Assembly (NCBI GenBank): GCA_020747015.1
Contig: JAGTJM010000024.1
Span: forward strand, 372,001-436,000
Reading direction: 5' to 3'
Length of the DNA stretch: 64,000 bases
Source: Pyrenochaeta sp. MPI-SDFR-AT-0127
Lineage: Eukaryota > Ascomycota > Dothideomycetes > Pleosporales > Cucurbitariaceae
In this document: in pieces, positions 23,723-35,681 of the stretch
How positions within the stretch are numbered: the first letter of the stretch is position 1
How the letters are laid out: each line of letters begins with the position of its first letter
The notes under the pieces: model-generated
What the model was told of the DNA's origin: nothing
What the model saw: only the letters and a program-made list of their open reading frames with translations
Databases searched by the model: none
Made by a program: the position numbers and the translations under genes

Positions 23723-26007
23723 CTTGAGTGTGTTCCGGATCAAGAGGTAGTCAGTTGAGAGGATCAGATTCTGAAGAGCGGTAGATAAGTCGAGCGGGTA
23801 GAGTTGCCTGACTGATGTCAGAACAATAGACGTAGACTAGAAGAGCGCCAGGTATTTATCTTTTCCAGTTACCCTCATTCATGCATAACAGACTACTGCC
23901 ATAAATTGCAGTGTCAAAATTCTTGGAATCGGAACTTGGCTATCATCGTCATTCCTACCCATACATCCTTCCACAGACAAGACCTACTACACGGCCAACA
24001 TCCTATCACAACGGCCTTGTCATATTAATGACTTCAGCCCCGCCAGAACGCTTGGACGCCGGTGTATTGCCTAGCCATTTAGAGCCTGGGACTTGACAGC
24101 TAGGAACGGCCATTATGGCTGTTGTTGGCCTCAACTTTACCATGGTACTGTCTAGAGAAGTTGCATGCAAGCATAGGCCGACAAGAACAACGATGTGGCT
24201 TTTCAAGCAGTATACAAGCGTGTTACACGGCGGTATGTGGGGAATGTGGTAGGTGCAGAAAAGGGCCGTTTCAGGATCATCGCTGAAGAGGGTAACTTTT
24301 CTTATGAGTGAATGACGCTACTTATCGTGACTGCTGCGCCCGCTGCGGTAGGCAAGCTCGTTTCACGAGAAAGTTAGAGGAATACCCCGGTCAGTCCAAG
24401 TATTCTGCTCTAATCCTCTTGGTAAGGGCGCAGCTTACATCGTGACCGCCTTAGGGTGTCATGCAATGTTCGAAACCTCGGGGCGCAACAGAGGTTGTTC
24501 GACATCCGTCAAGGGTGTCAAGCCACCCGCCGCGCCAAAGCGCACACTAGCGCCATGTTAGACTACGCCACGTGGACAGATCGATTATGCAGATCGTTTT
24601 GTATTTACTATCGTCGACCCTTACAATAAGATTCCATCGAGGGCGACAGCAAATAACAAGATCGATCTCTAATTACCCGGATCAACGTACCAAGATGCAT
24701 GCCTGCGCATGGACTTGTCAAATGGAGAAAAGCAAAAGTGCCAGGCGATTCCCAAGCCGAAAGACCTTGCAACGATCATACATATCGCCCAATCAGCTCA
24801 CCTTGTCTCGGTATGAACCGAGGTTCCCTGTCAAAAGCACATCGTCATGCAGATGCAATATATCATACTCTGGCCCAGACAATTCTCCATGCAAATGGTG
24901 GCGGCCGGGGAATAAATCCAACCACGGTACTTATCCCGCTTGCTGTGTTTGGATGCCGTTGAGCAACAAGGGCTCACTACAGGAAAGGCGCAGTAGTGTG
25001 TGAGGCAATAAGTGGTGGGGAAAGAAGCTGTATGAGAGTATTATTGTACATTATGCGGCGTGAGTATTGCGCAGTATTCCATACTGGACCCTTGCTTTCT
25101 GGGGAAGACACCGTGCCATGACCCCAACGGCTTCATTGGATCCATGATCTACTCAAACATTAAAAAATTGTCAGGTTGCCTAGCCGTCTGTGCATCTCGG
25201 CATGCCTGCAACGCATCCTGAGGCAGCGAATGTTCAAACTACACTACTGCATTCAATGCAGGCATGCGCCACAAGCACACATACCAGCAACCCCTCAGAT
25301 GCAGTGTAACAGCATCTTTGACACAAAACCTACATGCTCTTGTTGATTTACAAGAGAGCAGTTGTGCAGTAAAGAAGAAGGCACTTCTAGATGGATCTTC
25401 CCGTTAATCCGAACTGGACAACCTTGTCGTGATCTAGACTCCAACGTTCATGTCAAGACACGCACTTGCTTTTTATTCAGAATTTGGCCAGTAGTATGTG
25501 ACTTAACGGGGTAAGGATACTGCGCCAACGCGAATCCCTTTAGCCTAGATTGCGCCGAGTGAGACTACTGAACGACTTCTTCGTCTGTTGTCTTGGTAGC
25601 ACATCTCTCGTTGTCAAGTTTGGATGTTTCCTCTTGGTTGTCGTCAGTCTCATCGATCATCACAGTGTATCCGATGATGAAGAAATTTCGTTGATCATTC
25701 AACTGAATAGCAGTCCATCGCTCTGCGAACCGAGCCAGAATTGCGAACCGAGACAGTAGACTAACATTGAACTGTTGCAATACTACATTTCTCTTCGCTG
25801 CAGGTTCTTTCATCAGTCTGATAGATAATACTCGACACCATTCAAGGAAATCGCTGCAATGTTCAATCTAGTCAGACGGACAAAACAGAGGAGAGGAAGA
25901 CCCAGCACCAAAGAAACCTGACGTTAATACATGATGTGAGCTTATCATTAACACTATCTGGTCATAAGATATCAGAGTATTCTCCGGAAAAAGAGAAGCG
26001 GGGCTAT
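23723..26007. other. Intergenic, 2.3 kb
   Basis: Cutinase promoter on the left and trehalase 3' flank on the right. Only short unsupported open frames, and no clear repeat or RNA gene. Confidence 0.35.
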
Positions 26008-28095
26008 TCAGTTTCGATACTTCCACTGACTCGACCTCAGCGTCTTCTTGATCCAGCGAGCATCGCGCTTGCTCAACTCGACAGCGCTCCTCTTCCTCTT
26101 CTTGTCGCCGTCGGAATGCGACGCTGTGATGTTGCCGCACTCGGGGGTTGTGAGCCTCTGCCCGAACTGATCGACAGCCCAGATCAGGACACCATTTGAC
26201 CATCCAAAACCCTCTACGACCTCATACTCGCCACCGCCGCCCCGAGCATTGGTAGCCTCGTCGCTGTACTTCTCGAAGATTGTACCATTTCCCTCTGCGC
26301 CTGGCAGTTGCGGGACGTCGTCGGTCGCTCCGCCGGTGACGCGCCACGTGCAGTAGAGAGAGTCGAGGTAGCGTTGGGCAAGGCGGAGTGCGAGATCCTG
26401 CGTCCACACATAGTCTTGAGTGGTCTGCTCGTCGTCTTCCTCGCTGACTTCGAGTGGGGTGTTGAGCAGACCCTTCATCAGGATGTACTGTAGTGGTGGC
26501 CAAACGTTGGGCTCATCCCACTGCTGGCCGGTCTGAAGGTTGGTCGCGGTGATAGCACCGTCTCTCGTCTCAAGTAATTCTTCAATGCGCGCGAAGACGC
26601 GACGCATCGCCTTGGGATCATTCTTGATCGATTCAGGAGCGGCACCAGTCCAGAAAGGATAGAATTGCGCAATCTGGAACCAGATTTGCTTACCAGGCGG
26701 CGCGCCAGAGAGGGAGAGAGGCGTGCTGGTGTTGTCTGCTAGGGTGTAAATGTTCTGACTTGAGGAAGTCAGGTTATAGTCGAAGTAGCTGTAGTGTTCT
26801 GCACTCCATAGCAACGTTGTCATCGCTTCGCTGCGATTCTTGGCTCGGCCAGCCCACTCGCGTGCTGCGCTGAAGTTGCCCTCTCGGCGATGGAACTCTG
26901 CGATTGTGATCTCGTTGTGATAGAGGATGGAGTTCAACTCTACGGGGATGATCTCAATCGTGTTGAGGGATCGAAGGGGGAAGAAGGTATCCGTGACTGC
27001 GTCAGCGGGGTTAGCGATCCACCTAGCAGAGTAATCCCAGCCGCTCTCTGCTCCTGAGGCAAGGTTGGAGTAGAGTGTTGCCTTTTGGGTATCGTTGAGT
27101 GGCTGTGTGGCGTTGAACTCCTCGCCTTCTTCGTTGAAGTAGGTTTCGTTGTTTGCGGTGACGTAGTCTTCATAGTAGGACTCGGGACGTGGCTGTGTGT
27201 TCGACACGGCGTAGTGGTTCAGCGAGATGTTTCGACCAGCGCGCTCGAGCGTGACGGTGCGATTGTTAACCCAAAACTCATACTCTTTCTCTAGGATTGG
27301 TAGAGCACGCTCGAGAAGCGTGTAGTTTTGAGTGTATTCCACGTAGACACGCACCATCTGAGTAAGTAGCGGGGGTTGCGAGCGGTTCTCGTAGTACCTC
27401 CTAGCACCGTTTGGCACGAAGCCAATCTCCTCGACCAAATCCAAGAAGTTCTCAATGATGTTTTCAGCAATCTGTGTGAAGGATCCCTGGGTACGAAGGA
27501 GGCCTTCAATGATCCAGAAGGAATCCCAGTAGTATGGCTCTCTGAAACGACCTCCTGCGACGACAAACGTCCTGTTTATAGGGATAAACGAATTGACGCA
27601 GTCAGAGCAATTTCCAGCTCCAACATAGCGACGAGTAAGATCTGGCCAAATGTCGATGACCTGGCGAGTAAAGTCCTCGACAACAGAGCTGTTGACGTTC
27701 TCGAGGAAGTCAGGTTGAGTCTCGAGCTGGTCTACTGGCACTGGTTCGAGCTCGGAGCCTGCTTCACCAAAGTATTCGGATAGGAAGTCATTGAGTGCCG
27801 TGTTGTTCTCAATGGGTCTGGAGAGGTTGGCGAATGCCGCCAGCACCTGATCGAGCGGCTTGGTGGTCGGCCTGGCATTTTTTATTTAGCTGGAATAAGG
27901 AAGCAGGTGATGCTGGAGCGCTTACAGATCTACGAACGTCTTCGAGTCCTCGAAGGGCCGTGCAAGCTCGATTTCGCGTAGCAGGTCGCCATAGCAGTAG
28001 ATTGGCGAGTCGCAGGGGGCAATGACGCTGCCATTGATGTACAATGAGGCGGCCAAAGGCGCACCTGCAAGGAGGGCAGCAGTCCACGAGCGCAT
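26008..28095 (-). CDS. Secreted trehalase, GH37
   Basis: Glycosidase splitting trehalose into two glucose units, predicted to be extracellular or vacuolar. Exons 28095-27926 and 27871-26008, giving 677 residues. The signal peptide is MRSWTAALLAGAPLAAS, and many Asn sequons follow (NRT, NRS, NYT, NIT). Both trehalase signatures are present: GGRFREPYYWDSF and QQWDEPNVWPP. The catalytic acid Asp lies in ESGWDYSARW, and the catalytic base region is the Gly-rich GGGGEYEVVEGFGWSNG. The splice is supported by continuity FVDL-PTTKPLDQVLAAF, the usual GH37 N-terminal block. The fold and the absence of a regulatory N-terminus separate it from cytosolic neutral trehalase. The C-terminus is basic (DKKRKRSAVELSKRDARW). 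Confidence 0.95.
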
Positions 28096-29006
28096 TGAGG
28101 GCGGTATCCCAGAATCAATTGGGCACGACGAAGCAGCGCAGAGGTTGCTAGGATTGTGCAGAGCACGTCCAATGCGTCTATTTAACTCGTCTCGTGGTGC
28201 TACCGCGGGGACAAAGAAACCTGCCGCTTCACCGGCAAACACGTCCTCACACCCAGACGCAGCACACGTACGTGGCTTGTCATCCTGCTCGTCCGGGGCT
28301 TGGCCTCGGGCAGAAAAAATCAGCAGAGTCACGTCTAGGACACGAGCGAAGCTGCACTAGGGCCGTTGGAGCTGCAGGAGGACGCGTGCTGATGGCGTGC
28401 GGAGAATGGTTCCCCGCAAAATGGCGTTTGCGGCTGCTTGTTGAATGCCTAGCGTGATGTCATCGCCCTCGCATCCGGTTGGTACCTTGGAATACGACCT
28501 GGTCCGCATGTCGCTCCACTGCGAAAATCTTTGTACGTCATGCATCGTGCATCGGCTTTGTTGGGACTCGTCCTCTGCTTCAGCGACCGGGCGCACCATC
28601 TGCAGACACGCTGAGACGCCAACGACGAGAGGCCGGTGACAGCAGTACTTCGGAATCGTTCCGTAGTGGCGTGCCGGTAATAACTGCGAGCCCGGGAATG
28701 TACGGGTACGCCATCCCCCTCCATGCAAGGGAGAGGCACACGCGGAAGGGCTTGCAGCCAACCTTCTCTTGAGAGAACTCTATTCAGTCAGTATCACATC
28801 GGAATGGACTGGTTGCAAGAGTTCTGAATCCTCCAACATCATTCTTTCAACTTTCGTGAAGGTGATAGCCCAGGAGACGCTAGATCTGCTGCCTAGAGAA
28901 CGACGCCCAGTGCACCATGCTGCCTCTTGTCCCTAGTTCTATGCCCAAGACCTATCTACACAGTCTTTGATCCAGCCAGTGTTGGCCCCTCCTCTTGGTC
29001 TGTCCA
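28096..29006. other. Intergenic, 911 bp
   Basis: Upstream region of the trehalase gene, relatively GC-rich. Overlapping open frames on both strands lack motifs. No gene is supported. Confidence 0.35.
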
Positions 29007-30074
29007 TCAGCCACCGTCATTGACAATAGCAGCGAGTCCCACATACATCTCCGTCAACTTGCCTTCCGCACTAACCGCAAGCACCTTGGCACCCACAATG
29101 TCTATGACCAGATTGTCCATTCTCCTCATGCAGGGCCGAAGTGGCCTGTTAGCAGTCCTCCAAGGCGTACAGATCGCCAGGGCCTCACAGTATGCCTTCA
29201 TGTTCCTCTTCTCACGCTTATCGAGCCTACCCGTCGTCTTTTGCACAACGAGCATCCAATCCCAACCCCCGTCATGGTAAAATCTGCCTACGCGGCACAA
29301 ATCGATCGCCAAGAAAAGGTTGGATTTGATGTCGCGGAAAAAGCTCGCTCTGGGGATATTAAGAGCGCTGTTGAGGGAAGCGCAGACAAAGTCATGGCCG
29401 TTCCTCATCGTCCAGGATGGTGCATGAAATTGGAAATTCCATTCCCAATGAACGCCTCCCCCAAACACCCACTTCGCATATGGGTTATGAGCTGCCGCTT
29501 GGAGAAGAGGAAGCATGTTCCAACCCGCTGCAGCACAAGCTTCCTGAGTAGAAACCGTGATCTTAGTTTCTAGAAATGGAATATTGCCACCAGCTCTAGG
29601 GAAAAATGTCTCGAGGAACTGATGCATGTCACAGATAGAGATCATAAGCTGTTTGCTGCGGTAGAACAGAGGTCGGAACTCGGCGCGTATCTGTCGACAG
29701 ACGGCATTGAGACCGATCCACGACGCCATCTTCCATCGACGTCGAGCTGCTGATACCCAGAATATATAGCGATAGTCGTTTGTCCAGGACCAAGGCCTAC
29801 ATTTCGGCGTGCGAAGGGCGTATTCGTAGACCTTGTTGCGTAGCTCGGGTGATAGGCGCAAGAAGGGGAAGGGGCTGCTCATACTCGATCCTGCTACAAT
29901 ATCGCACTGTTGCTCTCTCGGCATCACCCACCCGGACTCTTGATTCTGATCAGGAAATAGCCAAAACCATTTCTGACGTGTAAACGCTCGCGCATAGTTT
30001 GAGAAGCTAACATTCGCCGTCCTACGTCTGGTTGCAGCGCCTGGGGTTTGCGTATAGTTATCGGCCATTGACAT
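29007..30074 (-). CDS. 2EXR/F-box-like domain protein
   Basis: Single-exon gene of 355 residues started at the ATG at 30074 (MSMADNYTQTPG). The frame stays open upstream, but I see no other ATG that fits better. The recognisable part is FPFLRLSPELRNKVYEYAL at about residues 70-90, the hallmark of the large fungal 2EXR/F-box-like family. It is followed by LNAVCRQIRAEFRPLFY, the second conserved block of that family. The remainder is mixed alpha/beta with several Trp and Cys residues and no known catalytic motif. Proteins of this group are numerous in Pezizomycotina and mostly uncharacterised; some may recruit substrates to SCF ubiquitin ligases, which is inference here. Confidence 0.75.
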   Translation of the reverse strand: MSMADNYTQTPGAATRRRTANVSFSNYARAFTRQKWFWLFPDQNQESGWVMPREQQCDIVAGSSMSSPFPFLRLSPELRNKVYEYALRTPKCRPWSWTNDYRYIFWVSAARRRWKMASWIGLNAVCRQIRAEFRPLFYRSKQLMISICDMHQFLETFFPRAGGNIPFLETKITVSTQEACAAAGWNMLPLLQAAAHNPYAKWVFGGGVHWEWNFQFHAPSWTMRNGHDFVCASLNSALNIPRASFFRDIKSNLFLAIDLCRVGRFYHDGGWDWMLVVQKTTGRLDKREKRNMKAYCEALAICTPWRTANRPLRPCMRRMDNLVIDIVGAKVLAVSAEGKLTEMYVGLAAIVNDGG

Positions 30075-30206
30075 GAGTATAGAATAGTCTTTCCAGTTCA
30101 CGTAGAAGTTGATATAGTTGTGTTGGAAAGGAGATTGAGACGTAACCTGAACAATTTGTAAGTGTATGACGATCAGAAAGCCCTGACAGATTGTTTTCTG
30201 AGTCAA

Positions 30207-31355
30207 ATCTCAACGCAGCCAGGGCCACTGGAGTGCGCCACTGCTTAATCTCCCCATGAATGCTGAGCCAATGAAACCAGTAAAAGGAAATGTCGTTCAA
30301 GACGCATCCAACGGCCCGCAATCATCGGTGTGTCTGATTCACCCTAATTCACCTATGAGCAATACCGTAATCATATCCATATACTTAGTCACAAAGCGAA
30401 TACTCTGCTGCTCCCACAGAACCTAGTTTCAACCAGTGAGCGCGATGAACCGAAGCTGAAAGCAGAACCCTTACCAGGTGAATGGAACCTGATTTTAATA
30501 GCTTTAGGAAGGGACGTGCAGTTTTACATAGGCGCATGTGAGGAAGATCAATACTTGGTCAGAGCAAGACAATCATAGACAAATATCAAGCAAGCCAAAG
30601 ATCAGGTGGGAAATTAAACTCAGATTAGCGCTAGTAGCTGAATGCTCGCCAAGGACATATCCTGAGCTTTACTTATGTGATACTTCTCTATCAAACATAC
30701 TTACACTAGCCTATTCATAATACCCTTGCTTCGCGTATCGAATGCTACCGGAGTCTTGTTAAAAAAAAGGCTTGGTGAACGCTCATAGCATTTGTTCTCT
30801 TGTTTTGAAAGCTTGCCACAACCCCTCCGCTGCCATATTCCTAAGCGCGTCAACTTACTCACAATATTCCATTCATCTGTATTCCAATTCATCCGATGAT
30901 GCTGCACACACACATACGACTTAATAGACTTTCCTTCGCAATCATTTAACAGGTATTCGATACCTATCGGGAAATGGTCAGCGATTGGTTGATAAAAGTT
31001 TTTCTTCGTCGTCTTTAAGTGCCATTGAGGCTGAAAAGTTTTACTGATCAATATTTGGAATTGGTGTTCTCCCAAAGAGGGCAGAATACGGCACGAAACT
31101 GATGCTTTCTTGACAATGGCTATGGCGGGTATATGGAATATTCTTGAGTACGCTTCACAATCACTCGCAGTGACCATACGTTAGCACAGTGTCCTGGCCT
31201 CGGAAAGGTGTATCAGCGTGAGCCGTATATCCTGGCTACTAGAATCATAGCATGGACACGTGTGGAGAGCTCGAGGAGGCCGTCCACTAGATATGCGCTG
31301 AACCCCACAAATGGCCGCCCCCCTGATTCCTTGTCAGACTTATGTGTTCGGTATC
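30207..31355. other. Intergenic, 1.15 kb
   Basis: AT-rich spacer. A 158-codon open frame on the minus strand (30701-31177) has no recognisable motif and is not called as a gene. No repeat is evident. Confidence 0.35.
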
Positions 31356-32810
31356 TTAGCTCCACACCAAATCAATTCTCTCCCCTTTCACTTTTGAATT
31401 GAACCATTCCAAAATCTCAATATTGTCCTGCACAGCCATTGCCCCATCCAACACATTAGTTTTCGCTAGCCTTTCAGTTGTGAACTGCAGCTCCATAGTT
31501 GCCAGGCTCCTCGCGATGCAAGCTCGACTGCCTGCACCAAATGCAAACCAGTTCTGTGACATCTCTTCCGTTGCCTTTAGCCACCTTTCTGGTTTGAAAC
31601 AGTAAGGCTCAGGAAAAACAACTGGATTGAAGTGCAACTCGTACGCGGAACAGCCAACAATTGAGCCGGCGGGAAAGTAGGTGTTCTTAAGTGTCCAGCC
31701 CTCCGGAGGTACAACATGAGGAAGGCGGGTTGGGTTTGCCATGCTGATTCGCAGAGCCTCTTTAACAATAGCGTTGAGATAGGGTAGTGCTTGAACATCT
31801 GGAGAACCTGGACGGAGTGTAGCGTTCTCTTTGACTTCCTGCTTGAGCCTCTCATACTTGTCTGGATGTAGCACAAGGTTCCGGATGATAGTGGCAAGGT
31901 TCATGCCTGTTGAATCTGTCCCAGCAAAGATCAAATCTTTGCACTGCACCTTGACCTCTGATTCGGTAATCCCCGCAGCTAGCAAGCGTCCTGGATATGT
32001 AGTTGATTTCGCTGAACTGTTTGTAACCAGGGCTCCTACAAACCTGTCAACTAGTGACAAGCTTTCGTTCGTCTCACGATCAGCCTTCCAATTAGTGACT
32101 GCCCACTCTAACCAAACGAACACCACATTGGGGAGGTAGAAAAATCTACCCACGGCTACGAACGCGTCTACAAAGGCACTCACACTAAGCACCGGCCCTC
32201 GTTCGCTGACTCCATCGTAATTTTCGCGGAATAAGTGCGTAGAGACCGCGTCCACAGCCAGACTTCTCGTCAAATTCAGCACATTCACTGGCCGCTTCGT
32301 CTTCGCCTCCTCTTGTAATCGTTCCACCATGCGATCTACACACCCCCATATGGCATTTTCATTCTCCCTAAGTGCTTTGGTCGAAAACAATGGCAGCACA
32401 GCTTTAGCTCTTGGACTTCTATGTTCCGTGTCTGTGGTTGAGAAGATCGTCTTGTGTCCATCGATATCGAAGTTCGCATAACAAGGAGCCTTGACGAAAC
32501 CACCCTTACTAACGTATATCGCTGTTATCGCATCGGCATCACTAATATCAACCTCTTGAGGAGAGACACGAATATACGGGCCATACTGCTGATGAAGTAA
32601 ATGAATTACACTGGCTTCGTCACCGACGTAAGCGTGATAGTGTAACCATAATGAAGTGACTTTCGCTAGCAGTGGGCCAGGGATGTGGGAGAGAGGATGG
32701 AAGTATATACGGTATATTGACCGGACAATGAGGATGAGAAGCGGAACGAAGACCAAGAAAGTGATGGGTTGATTTTTCGCCCCGTCTAGGATGAGTGCAT
32801 GAATGGCCAT
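31356..32810 (-). CDS. Cytochrome P450 monooxygenase
   Basis: Heme monooxygenase of the ER membrane. Single exon, 484 residues, near the usual 500. It has an N-terminal anchor (FLVFVPLLILIVRSIYRIYF) and a proline hinge (HPLSHIPGPLLAK). The I-helix oxygen-binding motif is FAGTDSTGMN, near residue 300. The ExxR motif lies in IVKEALRIS, then FKPERWL, then the heme loop FAFGAGSRACIARSLA with the Cys thiolate ligand. The residue two after the Cys is Ala where most P450s have Gly (C-I-A), a tolerated variant. The general type resembles fungal benzoate-hydroxylase or secondary-metabolism P450s; the substrate is unknown. The absence of introns is less common for fungal P450s. Confidence 0.92.
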   Translation of the reverse strand: MAIHALILDGAKNQPITFLVFVPLLILIVRSIYRIYFHPLSHIPGPLLAKVTSLWLHYHAYVGDEASVIHLLHQQYGPYIRVSPQEVDISDADAITAIYVSKGGFVKAPCYANFDIDGHKTIFSTTDTEHRSPRAKAVLPLFSTKALRENENAIWGCVDRMVERLQEEAKTKRPVNVLNLTRSLAVDAVSTHLFRENYDGVSERGPVLSVSAFVDAFVAVGRFFYLPNVVFVWLEWAVTNWKADRETNESLSLVDRFVGALVTNSSAKSTTYPGRLLAAGITESEVKVQCKDLIFAGTDSTGMNLATIIRNLVLHPDKYERLKQEVKENATLRPGSPDVQALPYLNAIVKEALRISMANPTRLPHVVPPEGWTLKNTYFPAGSIVGCSAYELHFNPVVFPEPYCFKPERWLKATEEMSQNWFAFGAGSRACIARSLATMELQFTTERLAKTNVLDGAMAVQDNIEILEWFNSKVKGERIDLVWS

Positions 32811-34353
32811 TGTGGTAAAACGGCTTGGACGTTTGGACTTGCGTGGTAGATCTTTCGGATGCCATCGTTTAATAAGGATTTGGGGTTGGTTGAGTCATGG
32901 CCGTCCAGTGGTGGGGTATTGTGCTCGCGCTATCGATAACGATGATAAGCTTCTGCGAGCAAACATCACTGACAACATCTTCGCCGTAGTTTCATGCATC
33001 TCTAGATGCAAACCTCATCTCGTCTCGATAATACTCCAAGATTATGTGCGCCCTGTTAAGCCCTTCAAAGCCGCATATGTTGATGGAGATTAATGTCCCA
33101 TTTTGATATGACTTCTTCGACTCTTTTCGTTCACCATCGCAAACCTTTCCCGCTCCAAAAGCTTTGGTATAGAATCCGTCCGGATTCCTCAAGATATCCA
33201 GAAAATATGGTCTATTCATTCGAATTGTGAAACATCTCAGTGGCAGTTTGTCCTAGCCTGGCCGGTATGGCATTGTTTTCCACACAACAGATGAGAAATA
33301 TTATCAACTTGCAAATACGTCCAAGATGAAGACTTTGATGCCGGCAAGGCTTAATATCTGCAAAGTGCTGTTGCAAAACGCCTAGCAGAAGTCGGTTCAG
33401 AAAGCCTACTGATGCCGATAATGCCGTTGTCGTTCCGTAAAATCGCTCCAGGGTCTACAAATTGCTTACAGTTCAGCTTTCCTGTCAGCACCATGACCCT
33501 GGAGAACTTTGTTCACCGAGGAGCAAAAAGACAAAGAGTCAATTGCCGGAAAATATTCCCCCAAAGTTGAGTCGGTTCGCCATCACGCCGATGGGTACGA
33601 TCATGGGGTAACTAACAACTAGAACGAGATACGTTAGCTAGGCGACAAGCATGCTGTGACAGAAAACGAAGGAGTGCGTTTAGGTCTGAACTATTGAGGA
33701 GAAAGCCTCTTACATGAATATTCACGTACTTAGCGCCGTGGTGGGGACGGGTTCGTTGCCGAAAATGCAATTCTTCCGACGTTAGGATCCACTCCTGACA
33801 TTCCTCAAGAGCGCTCTATCCTGTTCTTGAGTCGCGATGGGATATCCGGTGCTTGGAGATCGCTCGGCATTCAGACAATCAGCGGTTAAGTATCAACCCG
33901 ATGCTGGTGATCGGACTAATCATAGCCCGGCGCTCGGGAATTCGCACCATCAATATTTCAAGTGCCGTCAGGTGCCACTAGTAAATGAAGATCATGGATT
34001 CCCCACAAAATATGTGGATCCTTCCCGTACTTTAAAGTTACATTATCCGTAAGCATAGACCAATCAGGGCATGGTGTCCACGACGCGTACCACATTTGGG
34101 TGGAGAACTTACCAACTTTGGCCTGTCCGTTTATAGTAGTTTATCATATACTGCAACCATGCGATTGACGGCCAAGTCACCGAGCGCCCGAACATCTGTC
34201 AATTATGACGGCAATAGTTCCAGGTACTGGTGGCGGGCCGACCACCTCAAATAACCAGAATTTAGATGTCCGCTTTATTTTGGGTTGAGATGCCTATAAG
34301 GAGACGGCTCTGCACTTCTATACCGGGACAGAGAACAACTTGACATTCTCAAG
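32811..34353. other. Intergenic, 1.54 kb: P450 promoter and GH5 promoter
   Basis: Divergent promoter space between the P450 and GH5 genes. No further gene is supported. A TATA-like box close to the GH5 start is listed separately. Confidence 0.4.
34295..34300 (+). promoter_or_regulatory. TATA-like box of the GH5 gene
   Basis: TATAAG lies 59 bp before the start codon of the GH5 gene at 34354, a normal distance for a fungal core promoter with a short leader. Functional use is inferred. Confidence 0.35.
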
Positions 34354-35681
34354 ATGCGTCTCCTCACTTCGCTCCTCTCCCTGGCAGCACTGCCCTCACT
34401 CCTCCATGCCTTCCCGAATACACCATTCACGGCTTCCACACAATGGATACTCGACTCTACTGGCGCTAACTTTACTTACGTTGGTGTCAACTGGCCTGGC
34501 GCAGGTGAAGTGATGATCCCTGAGGGCCTCCAGTACCAATCAATCGCATCTATCGTGTCGAAAATTAAGAGCTTGAACATGAACGTCGTGCGTTTGACAT
34601 TCGCAATCGAGATGATTGACGACATCAAGGATAGGGGCGGTGATGTCAAGGTTCAACAGGCTTTCCAGAAGGCTTTGGGATCTACCAATGGGGCCACCGT
34701 GTGGAACCAAGTCGTGAAAAATAATCCGCAATTCACTACATCGACGACAAGGCTCCAGGTGGGTACCAACCGAGATGACCATGAAAATGATGCTCACAAG
34801 TGGATAGGTGTACGACGCAATTGTTGCTGAGCTTGCAAGGCAGCAAATTTACGTCCATCTTGATAACCATATGTCGAAGGGCAAGTGGTGCTGCAGCGGC
34901 AACGACGGAAACACCTGGTTCGGAGATACAGACTTCAACGTCAACAACTGGAGGCGTGGATTGCAATTCATGGCTGACTACGTACTTTGCCCCGCTTCCG
35001 CTAGACACAATGTATGACTGACAATCTGTGCAGAGCAAGAGATGGCCCAACATGATCGGTATTGGTCTTCGTAATGAGTTCCGTAAGCCTGATTCTGCCG
35101 GCTCCTCGCTTCCATACACCTGGCCTGTATGGTACGATCAGAATAAAGCTGCAGCCGATATCGTTAACGCTGCTAACCCCAACATCTTGGTCTTCTTGTC
35201 CGGTTTGGATTACGACACAAAACTGACACCTCTACCCTCGGCGGAAGATCTTGGTGATGGGAGGAAGTTTCTCTTGACTGATTTCAAGTACCGCAATAAG
35301 CTCGTACTAGAGCTGCACAACTACCAGAACTCTGCCACGAATTGCGGCGATATTGAGGGCGGGCTATGGAACAATGGCTTCCGCGCAACCTGGCCGACAG
35401 TTGTCAATCGCATGCCTGTTGTTCTTACTGAATTTGGGTTCTCCCAGGCGGATAACTCGTATAACAGCGTCTATGCAAGCTGTTTGAGAAAGCTGATGCC
35501 ACAATGGCAGTCTGGTTGGACGGTGTGGGTTATCGCTGGCAGCTACTACATTCGTAGCGGAACGCAGGACTATGAAGAGACCTGGGGACTTGTGAATCAT
35601 GACTGGAGTGGTTGGAGAAATGCCAATGCAATCAATGCATTGAAAGGAATGGTTGACGCTACTTTAGCGTCAGTCAAGTGA
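34354..35681 (+). CDS. Secreted GH5 glycoside hydrolase (endoglucanase/mannanase type)
   Basis: Secreted retaining beta-glycosidase of family GH5. Exons 34354-34758, 34808-34981 and 35034-35681, giving 408 residues. A signal peptide ends near SLLHAFPN. Family landmarks are YVGVNWPGAGE, the strand MNVVRLTFAIEM, VHLDNHMSKGKWCC, and the acid/base Glu208 in GIGLRNEFR. HNYQNS supplies the active-site His and VVLTEFGF the nucleophile Glu326. All introns are phase 0. GH5 includes cellulases, mannanases and exo-glucanases; the subfamily cannot be set by eye. Neighbouring cutinase, pectate lyase and pectin esterase genes suggest a role in plant wall breakdown. Confidence 0.88.

Noticed and set aside
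30701..31177. 158-residue minus-strand open frame
   Set aside because: No motif, AT-rich, no neighbouring exon that extends it; most likely chance.
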